From Planctomycetota bacterium (GTDB taxonomy: Bacteria; Planctomycetota; Planctomycetia; Pirellulales; UBA1268), in contig QWOQ01000017.1 of NCBI GenBank assembly GCA_003669585.1, forward strand, positions 372,001 through 436,000: 64,000 nucleotides of DNA, given 5' to 3'. The position numbers and the translations under genes are program-made. Positions within the stretch are counted from its first letter, which is position 1. Every line of letters starts with the position of its first letter. Under the pieces are notes generated by a model, which searched no databases, was not told the origin of the DNA, and saw only the letters and a list, made by a program, of their open reading frames with translations. This document shows, one piece after another, positions 19,242 through 29,263 of the stretch.

Positions 19242-20024
19242 TCAAGCCATTAAGGCACCGCCGGAGAGCGGGAACACATCGCCGGTGTGAAAACTGGCTT
19301 CATCGCTGGCCAGATAGAGTGCCAAAGAGGCTACCTCTTCGGGAGTGCCCATGCGACCGAGTGGTTGATACGCAGACAGTTGAGCAAACATCTCAGCTTC
19401 ACGGCCGGGATAGTTTTTCTGGAGATAATCGTCGACAAAAGGAGTGTGAATTCGTGACGGGCAGATGCAATTTGAGCGGATTCCATCGGCCAGATGATCG
19501 AGTGCAAGAGCCTTGGTCATCATGAGCACCGCTCCTTTGGTCGCGCAGTACGCAAAGCGATCTTTGACAGCGATGAGCGATGCGATTGAGGCAATGTTCA
19601 GAACGAACCCCTTCTTGTATCGGATCATGTGCGGCAAAACGGCTTGTGTCACATGAAACATACCCTTGACGTTCACGCTTAGCAGTCGATCAAAATCAGC
19701 TTCACGAGTTTGTAAAATATTTCCAACGAATCCAACACCGGCATTATTGACCAGAATGTCAATCTTCTGGTCGCTGACAATCACCTGCTCGACCGCTTGA
19801 TGAACCGATTGATCGCTTGTCACATCACAGTGCGCAGCGTACGAACGACCGCCAGATTCCGCGATCAACGAAACAGTCTGCTCGGCGCCTGCATCGTCAA
19901 CATCGAAAATCCAAGCAACGGCTCCTGCCGAAGCGTAGGCTCTGGCAATCGCCCGGCCGATTCCTGATCCTGCACCGGTAATCACGGCGACGCGGCCTGC
20001 GAGAGAGAAGCGTGGTTCGACCAT
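19242..20024 (-). CDS. Short-chain dehydrogenase/reductase (SDR)
   Basis: A 260-residue classical SDR: TGAGSGIGRAIA cofactor loop at about 16-27, DVDDAGAE (Asp after the second strand, favouring NAD), NNAGVGFVG, catalytic Ser in LNIASIAS and YCATKGAV with the Tyr and Lys, and a final DEASFHTGDVFPLSGGALMA. It probably oxidises or reduces a hydroxyl of a sugar or sugar acid, given the dehydratase gene directly downstream on the same strand. FabG-like activity cannot be excluded, but there is no fatty-acid gene nearby. Confidence 0.88.
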   Translation of the reverse strand: MVEPRFSLAGRVAVITGAGSGIGRAIARAYASAGAVAWIFDVDDAGAEQTVSLIAESGGRSYAAHCDVTSDQSVHQAVEQVIVSDQKIDILVNNAGVGFVGNILQTREADFDRLLSVNVKGMFHVTQAVLPHMIRYKKGFVLNIASIASLIAVKDRFAYCATKGAVLMMTKALALDHLADGIRSNCICPSRIHTPFVDDYLQKNYPGREAEMFAQLSAYQPLGRMGTPEEVASLALYLASDEASFHTGDVFPLSGGALMA

Positions 20025-20328
20025 TGTTTCGACAATCCAATCAGTGAAGGAACCTCGAAGCGTCTACGAGAATGTCCCCGAAGAGTCTGTGAGAAAATAA
20101 CAGGCTCGGCGTCACTCGACTAGCATCCATAGCCGCTCGGGGTGGAACTCATTAGAGTTTTGAGAATCGTCGATCGTGGAACGTACCATCAACGAATATG
20201 ACGCGAAGCCATTATGAAACTGTTTTTCAACGGCGCTGCTGCGAGTCCGTGTGCTGGCCGTCCACGATGTGACAAACGCAAAAGCAATTTTCTAGCAATC
20301 AGGTCTGTTTCTGGATAAAAGATTCCCA
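20025..20328. other. Divergent intergenic region
   Basis: About 300 bases between the SDR gene and the TolB-like gene, with no clear gene, repeat or terminator. It should contain the promoters of both. Confidence 0.4.
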
Positions 20329-21537
20329 ATGAAATCGTTCCTCTTCGTTACGCTCCTGCTGACGCTTGTCTGTTCGGCCGGGGCCGACGAGTCGCCAGGA
20401 ATGTTCCCACTGGTGGGCTACAACGAACACCGAACGAATTTGTCCGGTGGACGGCAGCCGAATATCAGTACGAATCGCGCGATGGTGGTGCAGGCAGATG
20501 GCACCGGGCGACGGGAGATTGGTGGCGAACTTGTGAACGAGGCCGGGGCCTGGACGCAGTTCGCCGGCTGGTCTCCCGATGGCAAGACAGCCGTCGTGCT
20601 GCGCGGTTGGCAAAGTGCAGAGAACGCTCTGTGGGAAGAGGAGCACAAGACGTTTCGCTTCACGCCCGAAGGCTGGCTGGTCGATTCGTATCTCGTCGAT
20701 GTGGCGACCGAGAAAGCAGAGAATGTGACTGCGATCGAACGAATCAGTTTCTACAACTCAGGACTGTTCTTCTGGCCAAACGATCCGACGAAGCTCGGCT
20801 TCACAGCGTTGATTGACGGCAACTCGAAGCCGTTTTGCATGGACCGCGATGGCCGCAACAAGACAGACCTGACGAAGAATTCGAATGGCTTCGCATACGG
20901 CTTCAGCAGTTCGCCCGACGGTTCGCGCATCTCTTATCACGAGAACTATCAGGTCTATCTGGCTGACGCCGACGGCTCGAATCGCATCCATGTGCAGACC
21001 GGCCATCCGTTTGTCTTCGCTCCACGTTGGTCACCCGACGGGCAGTGGTTGCTGTTCGTTTCGGGTGAGCACTACAACTGCCATCCGCACATTGTGAAGG
21101 TGGACGGTACCGGCTTGAAGAAGCTCGCGGATCGCGGCGGCTATCGCGGCGTCACGGAGTTCCTCGATGTCTTCGACTATCACGGCGGCAGCAGCGATGT
21201 GCCGGTGTGGTCGATCGACGGCCAGTCGGTTTTCTACACCGCCAAAGTCGGCAACAACGTCGAACTATTTCGAGTCACGCTCGATGGTCGGGCCGAGCAG
21301 TTGACTCACTCCGCCGAGGGAACTTTGCACTATCATGCAACGCCTTCGCCCGACGGCCAGTGGATCGTCTACGGATCGAAACGCAGCGGCGTGCGAAACC
21401 TCTTTGTGATGTGTTTGTCCGATCGAAAAGAGCACGCCCTGACCGACGTCTCCGTTGGCCACGCCGCGATGCACGCCTTCTGGCAGCCACGTGAAAGGGG
21501 TCAGGACTCTTTGTTTTGTTCTGCGCTTGGAGAATGA
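20329..21537 (+). CDS. Exported TolB-like WD40/PD40 beta-propeller protein
   Basis: 402 residues with a clear signal peptide (MKSFLFVTLLLTLVCSAGADE). Several PD40 repeats follow, recognised by WSPDGKTAV, SSSPDGSRISYHENYQVYLADADGSN, PRWSPDGQWLLFVSG and TPSPDGQWIVYGSKRSGVRNLFVM. TolB-like propellers in the periplasm bind proteins or, in planctomycetes, are often fused or linked to carbohydrate enzymes such as oligogalacturonide lyase. The natural end is probably HAFWQPR; the final residues (about 12) come from a REP-like sequence that carries the stop codon. Confidence 0.82.
   Translation: MKSFLFVTLLLTLVCSAGADESPGMFPLVGYNEHRTNLSGGRQPNISTNRAMVVQADGTGRREIGGELVNEAGAWTQFAGWSPDGKTAVVLRGWQSAENALWEEEHKTFRFTPEGWLVDSYLVDVATEKAENVTAIERISFYNSGLFFWPNDPTKLGFTALIDGNSKPFCMDRDGRNKTDLTKNSNGFAYGFSSSPDGSRISYHENYQVYLADADGSNRIHVQTGHPFVFAPRWSPDGQWLLFVSGEHYNCHPHIVKVDGTGLKKLADRGGYRGVTEFLDVFDYHGGSSDVPVWSIDGQSVFYTAKVGNNVELFRVTLDGRAEQLTHSAEGTLHYHATPSPDGQWIVYGSKRSGVRNLFVMCLSDRKEHALTDVSVGHAAMHAFWQPRERGQDSLFCSALGE
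21494..21514 (+). repeat. REP-like element end (left)
   Basis: AAAGGGGTCAGGACTCTTTG-type sequence overlapping the end of the TolB-like gene. This kind of word is commonly seen at REP palindromes mobilised by REP-associated tyrosine transposases (RAYT). A degenerate inverted copy lies about 250 bases downstream. Confidence 0.45.
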
Positions 21538-21762
21538 ATTTGCGGGCGGCCACGAGGACGCAGAGTGGCGGAAAGCCTGAGGCGTTTGGATGTTTCGCAG
21601 ATCTAGGCACGTCTCGCCGTAGAGTGCGCTGCGATGCGCAGACTTCTGCAATTTCTGTAGAGAAGTGTCTGTCATTGCCTCGTTCACCTTCGACACCCAG
21701 TTCGGCAATTGCGGGATTGGCCGGGGAGAAAGCAAGCCCGGTTCAGGTTCGGTCGATTGCAA

Positions 21763-21782
21763 CAATTGACCTGCTCCCCTTA
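21763..21782 (-). repeat. REP-like element end (right, inverted, degenerate)
   Basis: On the minus strand this reads TAAGGGGAGCAGGTCAATTG, a diverged, inverted relative of the sequence at 21494-21514. The two could be the ends of a short non-autonomous element (REPIN/MITE-like) of about 290 bases. Confidence 0.35.
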
Positions 21783-21840
21783 AACAGCACCACCTTCAGG
21801 GAGAGAATCCGGTGGCGTCACAACCAAACGAGGGCATTCG

Positions 21841-21975
21841 ATGCAACACGGAAAGAAAGAACTGGCCAAGCAGATCATCCCCAAGCTATCGCTGGTGCAG
21901 GGCGGCAAATCCTCGGGGCCAGAGGAGATATCATGTAAGAATAATGAATTAGCGTACCCGCTGATCGATTTGTGA
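21841..21975 (+). pseudogene. Possible N-terminal fragment of an IS3-type transposase OrfA
   Basis: A 44-codon frame starting MQHGKKELAKQIIPKL. The QIIPKL core followed by a short helix and GGKS resembles the first helix of IS3-family OrfA (EQIIPKLREAEV...GK), but the HTH that should follow is lost after about 30 residues. Similarity is partial and the call is tentative; it could also be chance. Confidence 0.3.
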
Positions 21976-21976
21976 A

Positions 21977-24961
21977 GTGTTGTGGAGTGTGGCCGTGCGA
22001 AATCTTCTCTTGTCGACATTCATGATTCTGGCAATCGCAGGGAGCGATCTGCTAGCAGCAAAGGGCCCGGAAAAATTTGTCGAAGAGGTGCTGCCATTGC
22101 TCGAAGCGAAGTGCGTTTCGTGCCACGGCCCCCAGAAGCAAGAAGGCAACTTGCGGCTCGACTCGTTTGCAGCGGCGAAGGCAGGCGGAGACCGCGGCGC
22201 GGCGATCGTTGCCGGCAATGTCGCGGAGAGTCTGCTCGTGCAGGCGATCTCGTTTCTCGATCCCGATTTTCAGATGCCGCCCAAACAAAAGCTGACGGCA
22301 AAAGAGATCGCGACGCTCACCGAATGGATCACCACTGGAGCCGCCTGGCCCGAGCCGGTCGCGGTGTTGTTCGAGGATCAACCGCAGTTCCTCGCGTCGC
22401 TTGCCAGTGGCAACGGCAAAAGCCGACTGTTCACCGAAGGAGCCTTTGCGGGCAAAGCAGCCTTAGGGATCACGCCGCTCCAACGCGACGGTGTGCGGAT
22501 CCCCGGTTGGAATTTCGCCATTCGCGAACAGTCAGCATCCAACGAACACCGCTATCTGCGACTGGCCTGGAAGAAGCGTGGCGTAGGAAGCGTGATGATC
22601 GAACTGGCTGCGGATGGACAATGGCCTGACGCCAACATGGCGAAGGGTCGATACGTCGCCGGTCCCAACACGACCGGTTGGGCAGCCATCTCGGTTGGCG
22701 AGACAGTTCCCACGGAATGGACCGTGGCGACGTTCGATCTGTGGCAGGATATGGGCGACTTCACATTGACCGGCATTGCTCCGACCTGCGACGGGGGAGA
22801 AGAAGCGTTTTTTGATTCGATAATTCTCGGGCCGACAATTGCGTCGCTCGATGCGTATCGTCCCGGGGCCGCAACGGCGAACGATGCGACGGGCAGTTCT
22901 TCGCTCGGCGATGCGCTGACAGATAAACGTAATCCGATTCACAAACTGTTTCGCGGCGAGCGACTCGATCTGTGGTCATTGAAGAAGCCGCAAGCGTTGA
23001 ACACGTCCGGAGTTTCTCATCCGATCGACGACTTCATCCGAGAGCGACTCGCGAAAGAGAATCTCCAACTCGCTCCAGAAGCCGATCGTCGCACGCTGAT
23101 TCGCCGACTGACTTTCGATCTGATCGGTCTGCCGCCCACGAGCGAAGAGTCCGCCGCATTTCTCGCCGACCAATCGCCGGATGCCTACAACGCACTCGTT
23201 CAACGATTGCTCGAATCACCTCACTATGGCGAGCGACAAGCCCGGCTCTGGCTTGATGTCGTTCGCTATGCCGACACCAATGGCTATGAGCGGGACGAAT
23301 TTCGTCCCTTGGCTTGGCAATACCGCGACTATGTCATTCGTTCGTTCAATTATGACAAACCGTTCGATCAGTTTATCTGTGAGCAACTCGCAGGTGACGA
23401 ACTCGTCGATGGCGTGCCAAAGAGTTCCACCGAAGTCGACAAGCTGATCGCCACGGGCTACTTGAGACTCGGACAGTGGGACAGCACGGCTTCGATCTTT
23501 CAGGAAGAACCGCGACTACACGCGGAAATGATGGCTGACGTGACCAACACTACGGCCTCTGCATTTCTTGGAGTGACGATGTCGTGCTGCCAGTGCCACG
23601 ACCACAAATTCGACCCCTTCTCACAAGCCGATCATTTTCGTTTCCGAGCCTTTTTTGCAGGTGTTTTACCGCGAGACGATCTCCCGATTTCTGTGGTCGA
23701 GGAACAGGCCGAGATCGATAAACACAACGCTGAAATCAATCAACAAACCGTTTTGTTGAAAGACGAGCAAACGAAACTCGACGATGCCTGCAAGGAGCGT
23801 CACGAGGAACTTAAAATACAGATCGCGGAGATAGAATCCAAACAGCGTAAGCCACGCCTTGCAATGGGAGCGACCGATGGAGGTTCGATTCCTCCGGCAA
23901 CGCATATTTTCTATCAAGGCGATTTTTTGTCGCCTCGCGAAGAAGTTGCGCCGGGCTTCGTTTCAGTTTTTACACCAGAGCCTGCAGCGATTCAATCGCC
24001 GCGAGACAACACTACCGGGCGTCGACTCGCCCTGGCAACGTGGATGACCTCGGCTGACAATCCGTGGACCGCGCGAGTCATCGTCAATCGTATTTGGCAG
24101 CAACATTTTGGCACGGGCCTCGTCGCGACGCCGAATGATTTTGGTCATAGCGGCGCACGCCCCACGCATCCCGAAATACTCGACGCGCTGGCGGTTCAAT
24201 TCATGCAACGCGGATGGTCAATCAAAGAACTGCATCGGTTGATCGTGACTTCCACGACGTACCGACAGTCGTCCCGCGAAACGTCCTTCGGGCGAGCAAT
24301 CGACCCTGAAAACAAACTGCTTTGGAGACAAAGCGTGCGACGATTGGATGCCGAAATGCTGCGAGACAGTCTGCTGGCTGTTTCGGGATTATTGAAACCT
24401 TACGACGGCGGAAAACCAATCTGGCCACCGGTTCCCGATGAACTCCTCAAAGCTCAACCGGCGATCCTCGAAGCGATTGAAGGCAAGGACGATGGCCGTC
24501 AGCAAGGCTGGTACGCCGATCCCATCGAGCAGACTGATGTCCGCAGCGTGTTTCTTGTGCGCAAACGCTGTTTGCCGATTCCGTTTCTGCAAGTCTTCGA
24601 TCTGCCAGACACGATCGTTTCTTGTGCGCGGCGAGACACAACCGTTGTCGCCCCGCAAGCGTTGATGCTGCTCAATAGCCTCGAAGGCGTGCGCTACGCA
24701 CAAGCACTCGCGGCGAGAGTATGCGCGGCGAACGATAAGCTCGAATACGACGATGACTCCAAGACCAAACAACTCGTTGAGGTGTTGTTTCAAGTCACCG
24801 TGAATCGAACGCCGACGGCTGAGGAATTGCCGTTGTTGATCGACTTCCTGAAGCGTCATGCTCAGCAACATAAAGACGCGGGAGATCGTGCCGGCCTGCT
24901 CGCGCTGACGGATCTGTGCCGAGCGATCCTGAACCTGAATGAGTTTGCCTACATTGACTGA
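21977..24961 (+). CDS. Planctomycete cytochrome with PSD1 / DUF1549 / DUF1553 domains
   Basis: 994 residues from a GTG; GTG codons at 21989 and 21995 are also possible, and the last gives the best signal peptide (RNLLLSTFMILAIAGSDLLAA). After it comes a cytochrome-c-like segment with heme motif CVSCHG (about 48-53), a carbohydrate-binding-like region, DUF1549 (RRLTFDLIGLPPT, CQCHDHKFDPF near 535) and DUF1553 (NRIWQQHFGTGLVATPNDFG through the C-terminus). These large exported proteins are a hallmark of the phylum and are thought to be cell-surface oxidoreductases acting on polysaccharides. The DUF1501 gene 9 bp downstream is its usual partner. Confidence 0.9.
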   Translation: MLWSVAVRNLLLSTFMILAIAGSDLLAAKGPEKFVEEVLPLLEAKCVSCHGPQKQEGNLRLDSFAAAKAGGDRGAAIVAGNVAESLLVQAISFLDPDFQMPPKQKLTAKEIATLTEWITTGAAWPEPVAVLFEDQPQFLASLASGNGKSRLFTEGAFAGKAALGITPLQRDGVRIPGWNFAIREQSASNEHRYLRLAWKKRGVGSVMIELAADGQWPDANMAKGRYVAGPNTTGWAAISVGETVPTEWTVATFDLWQDMGDFTLTGIAPTCDGGEEAFFDSIILGPTIASLDAYRPGAATANDATGSSSLGDALTDKRNPIHKLFRGERLDLWSLKKPQALNTSGVSHPIDDFIRERLAKENLQLAPEADRRTLIRRLTFDLIGLPPTSEESAAFLADQSPDAYNALVQRLLESPHYGERQARLWLDVVRYADTNGYERDEFRPLAWQYRDYVIRSFNYDKPFDQFICEQLAGDELVDGVPKSSTEVDKLIATGYLRLGQWDSTASIFQEEPRLHAEMMADVTNTTASAFLGVTMSCCQCHDHKFDPFSQADHFRFRAFFAGVLPRDDLPISVVEEQAEIDKHNAEINQQTVLLKDEQTKLDDACKERHEELKIQIAEIESKQRKPRLAMGATDGGSIPPATHIFYQGDFLSPREEVAPGFVSVFTPEPAAIQSPRDNTTGRRLALATWMTSADNPWTARVIVNRIWQQHFGTGLVATPNDFGHSGARPTHPEILDALAVQFMQRGWSIKELHRLIVTSTTYRQSSRETSFGRAIDPENKLLWRQSVRRLDAEMLRDSLLAVSGLLKPYDGGKPIWPPVPDELLKAQPAILEAIEGKDDGRQQGWYADPIEQTDVRSVFLVRKRCLPIPFLQVFDLPDTIVSCARRDTTVVAPQALMLLNSLEGVRYAQALAARVCAANDKLEYDDDSKTKQLVEVLFQVTVNRTPTAEELPLLIDFLKRHAQQHKDAGDRAGLLALTDLCRAILNLNEFAYID

Positions 24962-24970
24962 GAGAATTTA

Positions 24971-26413
24971 ATGGTTCCTCAATCACGTCGAGATTTTCTC
25001 GCACACACCGGTGGCGGCTTTGCCAGCGTCGCGCTGAGCGCTCTGCTGGCCGATGAACTCCAGGCTGCGCCGCCGCAGCAACAGCCGATCGACCCACTGC
25101 AGCCCTTGGCCGAACGGTTGCCGCACTTCTTACCGAAGGCCAAGCGAGTTATTTTTTTGTTTCAATACGGCGGCCCTTCGACATTTGACTTGCTCGACTA
25201 CAAGCCGCAACTGCTGAAGCTCAACGGCCAGCCGGTGCCGGAATCGTTCAAGCAGAATCCGGACAAGGTTGGCGGCGTCTTTCATCACTGCAAAGATGAG
25301 CTGATGGCCGGGCCGTGGAACTGGGCTCAGCATGGCCAGTCGGGGCAATGGGTTTCGGAACTACTGCCGCATACCGCGAAGCAGATCGACGAGCTGTGTC
25401 AGGTGCGGTCGATGTTCAGCGAAAGTTCCAATCACGCGCCGGCGACTTATCTGATGAACACCGGGGCGATTCTCGGCGGTAAGCCGAGTCTGGGGTCGTG
25501 GGTAACGTACGGACTCGGTTCGGTAAATCAGAATCTGCCGGGGTATGTGCTGCTTTACAAGGTTGGAGGATTGGGCGGCTCGGCAAATTGGAGTAACGCC
25601 TTTCTGCCTGCGGCATTTCAGGGAACGCAGTTTCGGCACGAAGGTTCACCAGTTCTCAATCTGCAACCGCCCGCCGAGTTCGCCGACGTGCAACGCTCGA
25701 CGTTGGATTTTGCGCAAACGCTCAATCGTCAGCATGCGGCCAAGCGACCGGGAGTGCTCGATCTCGATGGTCGCATTGCGTCGTATGAATTAGCCTATCG
25801 CATGCAATCCCAAGCTCTCGATATTGGCGAGTTGTCATTCGAAACGAAAGCTACACAGGACGCTTACGGCCTGCATGATGAGAACAAAGACAAAGCGACG
25901 TTCGCAAGAATGTGTTTGCTTTCGCGACGACTTGTCGAAAAGGGCGTGCGTTTTGTTCAACTTTACAACGCCGTCGACAAGCTCGGCTGGGACGGGCACG
26001 ACAAAAATACCGACTACAACATTCGCAACGCCGCTCAAACCGATCAACCCATCGCTGCGCTATTAGCCGATCTCAAGCAACGCGGTCTGCTCGACTCGAC
26101 GCTTGTGATCTGGGCTGGGGAATTCGGTCGTACGCCGATGATGCAAGGCAACAATGGCCGCAATCACAACCCCTATGGCTTCACGATTTGGATGGCCGGA
26201 GGCGGAGTCAAAGCTGGAAGTGTGATCGGCTCAACCGACGAGATCGGCCTGCGAGCCGCCGAGCAACCACAGTCAATAAAGAATCTGCACGCGACGATCC
26301 TGACCGCTCTCGGCCTGAATCCGGACGACCTGTTCTTGGAACACGCAGGAAGGCAAGAGCGTCTCACTGGAGTCGCGCAAAGCTGGAAGACGATCCCAGG
26401 CGTACTGGGTTAA
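24971..26413 (+). CDS. DUF1501 domain protein, Tat-exported sulfatase-like
   Basis: 480 residues with a twin-arginine signal SRRDFLAHTGGGFASVALSALLA (about 5-27). The DUF1501 core shows IFLFQYGGPSTFDLLDYKP, MFSESSNHAPA, TGAILGGKPSLGSWVTYGLG, WDGHDKNTDYN and WAGEFGRTPMMQGNNGRNHNPYGFT, in the order seen in this family, which shares the alkaline phosphatase/sulfatase fold. It directly follows the PSD1 cytochrome gene, the arrangement found throughout planctomycete genomes, so the two probably form one exported system. Function is not established for the family. Confidence 0.92.
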   Translation: MVPQSRRDFLAHTGGGFASVALSALLADELQAAPPQQQPIDPLQPLAERLPHFLPKAKRVIFLFQYGGPSTFDLLDYKPQLLKLNGQPVPESFKQNPDKVGGVFHHCKDELMAGPWNWAQHGQSGQWVSELLPHTAKQIDELCQVRSMFSESSNHAPATYLMNTGAILGGKPSLGSWVTYGLGSVNQNLPGYVLLYKVGGLGGSANWSNAFLPAAFQGTQFRHEGSPVLNLQPPAEFADVQRSTLDFAQTLNRQHAAKRPGVLDLDGRIASYELAYRMQSQALDIGELSFETKATQDAYGLHDENKDKATFARMCLLSRRLVEKGVRFVQLYNAVDKLGWDGHDKNTDYNIRNAAQTDQPIAALLADLKQRGLLDSTLVIWAGEFGRTPMMQGNNGRNHNPYGFTIWMAGGGVKAGSVIGSTDEIGLRAAEQPQSIKNLHATILTALGLNPDDLFLEHAGRQERLTGVAQSWKTIPGVLG

Positions 26414-26475
26414 AAATAATTGTGTGACGGTCATTATTTGCCTCAGTCGTCCCCAACGACTTTTCAGGAAATTGC

Positions 26476-26928
26476 ATGCGAGTGATTATTCAGAGAGTGT
26501 CACAAGCTTGCGTGACAATCGAAGACCGTGTTGTTGGAAAAATCGGCGCTGGTTTGTGTGTGCTTGTAGGAATCGAAATCGGCGACACCTCCGACGATGT
26601 GATCTGGTTGGCCACAAAAGTCGCTCAGTTACGGATCTTTTGTGATGATGAAGGAAAAATGAGTAAGAGCGTGCAGGAGACGGGCGGCGAAATCCTCGTC
26701 ATCAGCCAGTTCACGCTGCATGCCAGTACAAAAAAAGGAAATCGGCCGAGCTTTCTTCGAGCTGCGCGACCAGAGGAGGCAGTGCCACTGTATGAGCACT
26801 TTCTTGTTGTTTTGGAGTCTTCTCTCAGCACTCCGTTGGCCCGAGGTGTCTTCGGTGCCGATATGAACGTAACACTTGTCAACAACGGACCCGTCACCCT
26901 TGTGATCGATTCCAGACAGCGAGAGTGA
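26476..26928 (+). CDS. dtd: D-aminoacyl-tRNA deacylase
   Basis: A 150-residue cytoplasmic proofreading enzyme that removes D-amino acids and glycine from mischarged tRNAs. All family blocks are there: MRVIIQRVSQACV at the start, LVGIEIGD, SQFTLHASTKKGNRPSF (SQxTL and the substrate-pocket strand, about 76-92) and the NNGPVTLVID end with the Gly-Pro motif. The length is normal for Dtd. It is 62 bp after the DUF1501 gene and probably has its own promoter. Confidence 0.95.
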   Translation: MRVIIQRVSQACVTIEDRVVGKIGAGLCVLVGIEIGDTSDDVIWLATKVAQLRIFCDDEGKMSKSVQETGGEILVISQFTLHASTKKGNRPSFLRAARPEEAVPLYEHFLVVLESSLSTPLARGVFGADMNVTLVNNGPVTLVIDSRQRE

Positions 26929-27092
26929 AGGGTTCTTTCTTGAAAACGATGACGAGTTTTATGAAGCCGATGTGCTTCGAGGATTCACGTGGAAGCCTTT
27001 GAGTTCTTTGACGAGTGGTCAAAAGACGCTTTTATGAGTACCGTCACTGCTTCGGTTCCGTTCATTTTTTTTACAGACGAGCCCACTCCACT

Positions 27093-29207
27093 ATGAGAGC
27101 CTGCGTGTGTCTCTTCGCCACGGTGTGTATCGGTCTTGGCATAGTTGCTGCGGGAGATCGCATGACGTATTCGTCGACCAAGAAAAATAACCATCTGGAT
27201 CAACTGCATGGCATCGAGGTATCCGACCCGTACCGCTGGCTCGAAGAAGATGTTCGCGAATCGAAAGACGTTGCGGAGTGGGTGGTTGCGAAGAACCAAG
27301 AAACTTCGGCGTATCTCGAATCAATTCCGCAGCGAGAAGCGATCAAAGAGAGACTCACGGAACTCTGGAACTACGAGAAATACGGCGTGCCCTCGAAGGC
27401 GGGAAGCCGATACTTTTTTAGTAAAAATGACGGGCTGCAAAATCAGTCTGTGCTCTACACAATGGATTCCCTCAACGGAGTTCCTGCTGTGCTCATCGAT
27501 CCCAATGCGTGGTCGAAAGACGGCACCGTTGCCCTCGGCGCGATATCGTTGAGCGATGACGGTCGCTACGTCGCGTATAGCGTGGCAGATGCCGGATCAG
27601 ACTGGAATACGTGGCGAATCATCGAGGTCGAGACCGGTCGAGTATTGCCAGACGAAATCAAATGGGTGAAGTTCAGTGGAGCCGCTTGGACCGCGGACAG
27701 CAAAGGATTTTTTTACGGTTCTTACGACAAACCACCAGCCGGCGCAGCGTTTCAAAAGACGAACCTCAATCAGAAAGTCTTCTATCACCAGATTGAAACA
27801 GATCAGTCACAAGACGTGCTCGTGTACAAGCGACCCGACGAACCGACGTGGGGTTTTGGACTAAGTGTTTCCGAAGATGGACGGTATCTCGTCATCACGA
27901 TCTGGAAAGGAACAGACAACAAGTACCGCATAGTTGTGAAAGATCTGACCGAACCGCATGGAATACCGTTCGATGTAATCGAAAATTTTGACCATGAATA
28001 CTCATTTATTGGCAACGACGAAACCACATTTTATTTCCTCACAGATCTCGAAGCGCCCCGAAAACGAATTGTCGCCATTGACATCACGGTTCCGTCGGTC
28101 ATTCGTGAAGTTATTCCGCAAACGGATGAGACGTTGATTCATGCGGATCTTGTAGGCAATCAATTCATTCTCACTCATCTGAAGGATGCCAAGACGCAAG
28201 TCACGCTCTACACCGTCGCCGGAAAATATGTGCGAGAGGTCTCATTTCCCGGTATCGGCGCAGCAACTGGATTCGGTGGAAAACGAACCGACACCGAAAC
28301 CTTCTATTCCTTTTCCAGCTTTGCCACCCCTCCTTCGATCTTTCGCTACGACCTTCTCACGGGCGAGAGCACACTGCTGCGACAGGCGAAAGTAAAATTT
28401 AATCCGGATGACTTCACGGTCGAGCAGGTTTTCTATACCAGTAAAGATGGCACGAAGGTGCCAATGTTTCTTACTGGAAAAAAGGGAATGAAACGTGACG
28501 GTACACATCCGACGCTGCTCTATGGCTACGGTGGATTTTCCGTTTCGCTGACCCCGAGTTTTTCGATCGCTCGCATAGCGTGGTTGGAAATGGGGGGCAT
28601 CCTTGCGATCCCAAATCTGCGGGGCGGGGGCGAGTATGGTGAGCAGTGGCACAAGGCCGGTACAAAGCTCAAAAAACAAAACGTCTTCGATGACTTTATT
28701 GCCGCAGCCGAGTGGTTGATTGCGCACAAGTACACCGTGAGCTCGAAGCTTGCTATTCAGGGAGGCAGCAACGGTGGACTTCTCGTGGGTGCGTGCATGA
28801 CTCAGCGCCCCGATCTCTATGGAGCCTGCCTGCCCGCCGTCGGTGTGATGGATATGCTGCGATTTCATCAGTTCACCGCCGGTCGATTTTGGGTCGATGA
28901 TTATGGCAGCGCGGAGAATCCCGATGAGTTTCAGGCTCTCTACGCCTACTCCCCGTATCACAATATCCGACCCAATACGAACTATCCCGCGACGCTCATC
29001 ACCACTGCCGACACCGATGACAGAGTGGTTCCCGGACACAGCTTTAAGTTTGCCGCACGTCTGCAGGAGCATCACACAGGAACTGCTCCGACGCTTATTC
29101 GCATCGAAACCAGAGCTGGTCACGGTGCCGGAAAGCCGACGGGCAAAGTGATCGAAGAGACGGCAGATCTCTGGGCATTTCTGGTGAAGAATCTTCACAT
29201 GGAGTAA
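27093..29207 (+). CDS. Prolyl oligopeptidase family serine peptidase (S9A)
   Basis: From the ATG at 27093 the protein has 704 residues and starts with a signal peptide (MRACVCLFATVCIGLGIVAAG); an in-frame ATG at 27015 would hide it. The N-terminal part has YRWLEEDVRE and a seven-bladed propeller. The catalytic domain has GYGGFSVSLTPSF, IPNLRGGGEYGEQWH, GGSNGGLL with nucleophile Ser559, the Asp in TADTDDRVVPGHSFK and the His in TRAGHGAGKPTGK. Cleaves proline-containing peptides up to about 30 residues. The signal peptide suggests it acts in the periplasm. Confidence 0.93.
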   Translation: MRACVCLFATVCIGLGIVAAGDRMTYSSTKKNNHLDQLHGIEVSDPYRWLEEDVRESKDVAEWVVAKNQETSAYLESIPQREAIKERLTELWNYEKYGVPSKAGSRYFFSKNDGLQNQSVLYTMDSLNGVPAVLIDPNAWSKDGTVALGAISLSDDGRYVAYSVADAGSDWNTWRIIEVETGRVLPDEIKWVKFSGAAWTADSKGFFYGSYDKPPAGAAFQKTNLNQKVFYHQIETDQSQDVLVYKRPDEPTWGFGLSVSEDGRYLVITIWKGTDNKYRIVVKDLTEPHGIPFDVIENFDHEYSFIGNDETTFYFLTDLEAPRKRIVAIDITVPSVIREVIPQTDETLIHADLVGNQFILTHLKDAKTQVTLYTVAGKYVREVSFPGIGAATGFGGKRTDTETFYSFSSFATPPSIFRYDLLTGESTLLRQAKVKFNPDDFTVEQVFYTSKDGTKVPMFLTGKKGMKRDGTHPTLLYGYGGFSVSLTPSFSIARIAWLEMGGILAIPNLRGGGEYGEQWHKAGTKLKKQNVFDDFIAAAEWLIAHKYTVSSKLAIQGGSNGGLLVGACMTQRPDLYGACLPAVGVMDMLRFHQFTAGRFWVDDYGSAENPDEFQALYAYSPYHNIRPNTNYPATLITTADTDDRVVPGHSFKFAARLQEHHTGTAPTLIRIETRAGHGAGKPTGKVIEETADLWAFLVKNLHME

Positions 29208-29263
29208 TCGTAGAGGGCGATGACCACCGTTCAAAAAATGAATGGTTTGAGAGTATCCCGGCA

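Larger units (their letters stand above)
21538..21976. other. Region of mobile-element debris
   Basis: About 440 bases with no intact gene. It starts inside the REP-like end at 21494-21514, contains the second, inverted REP-like end at 21763-21782, and ends with a small frame that may be a transposase fragment (21841-21975). Confidence 0.5.
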
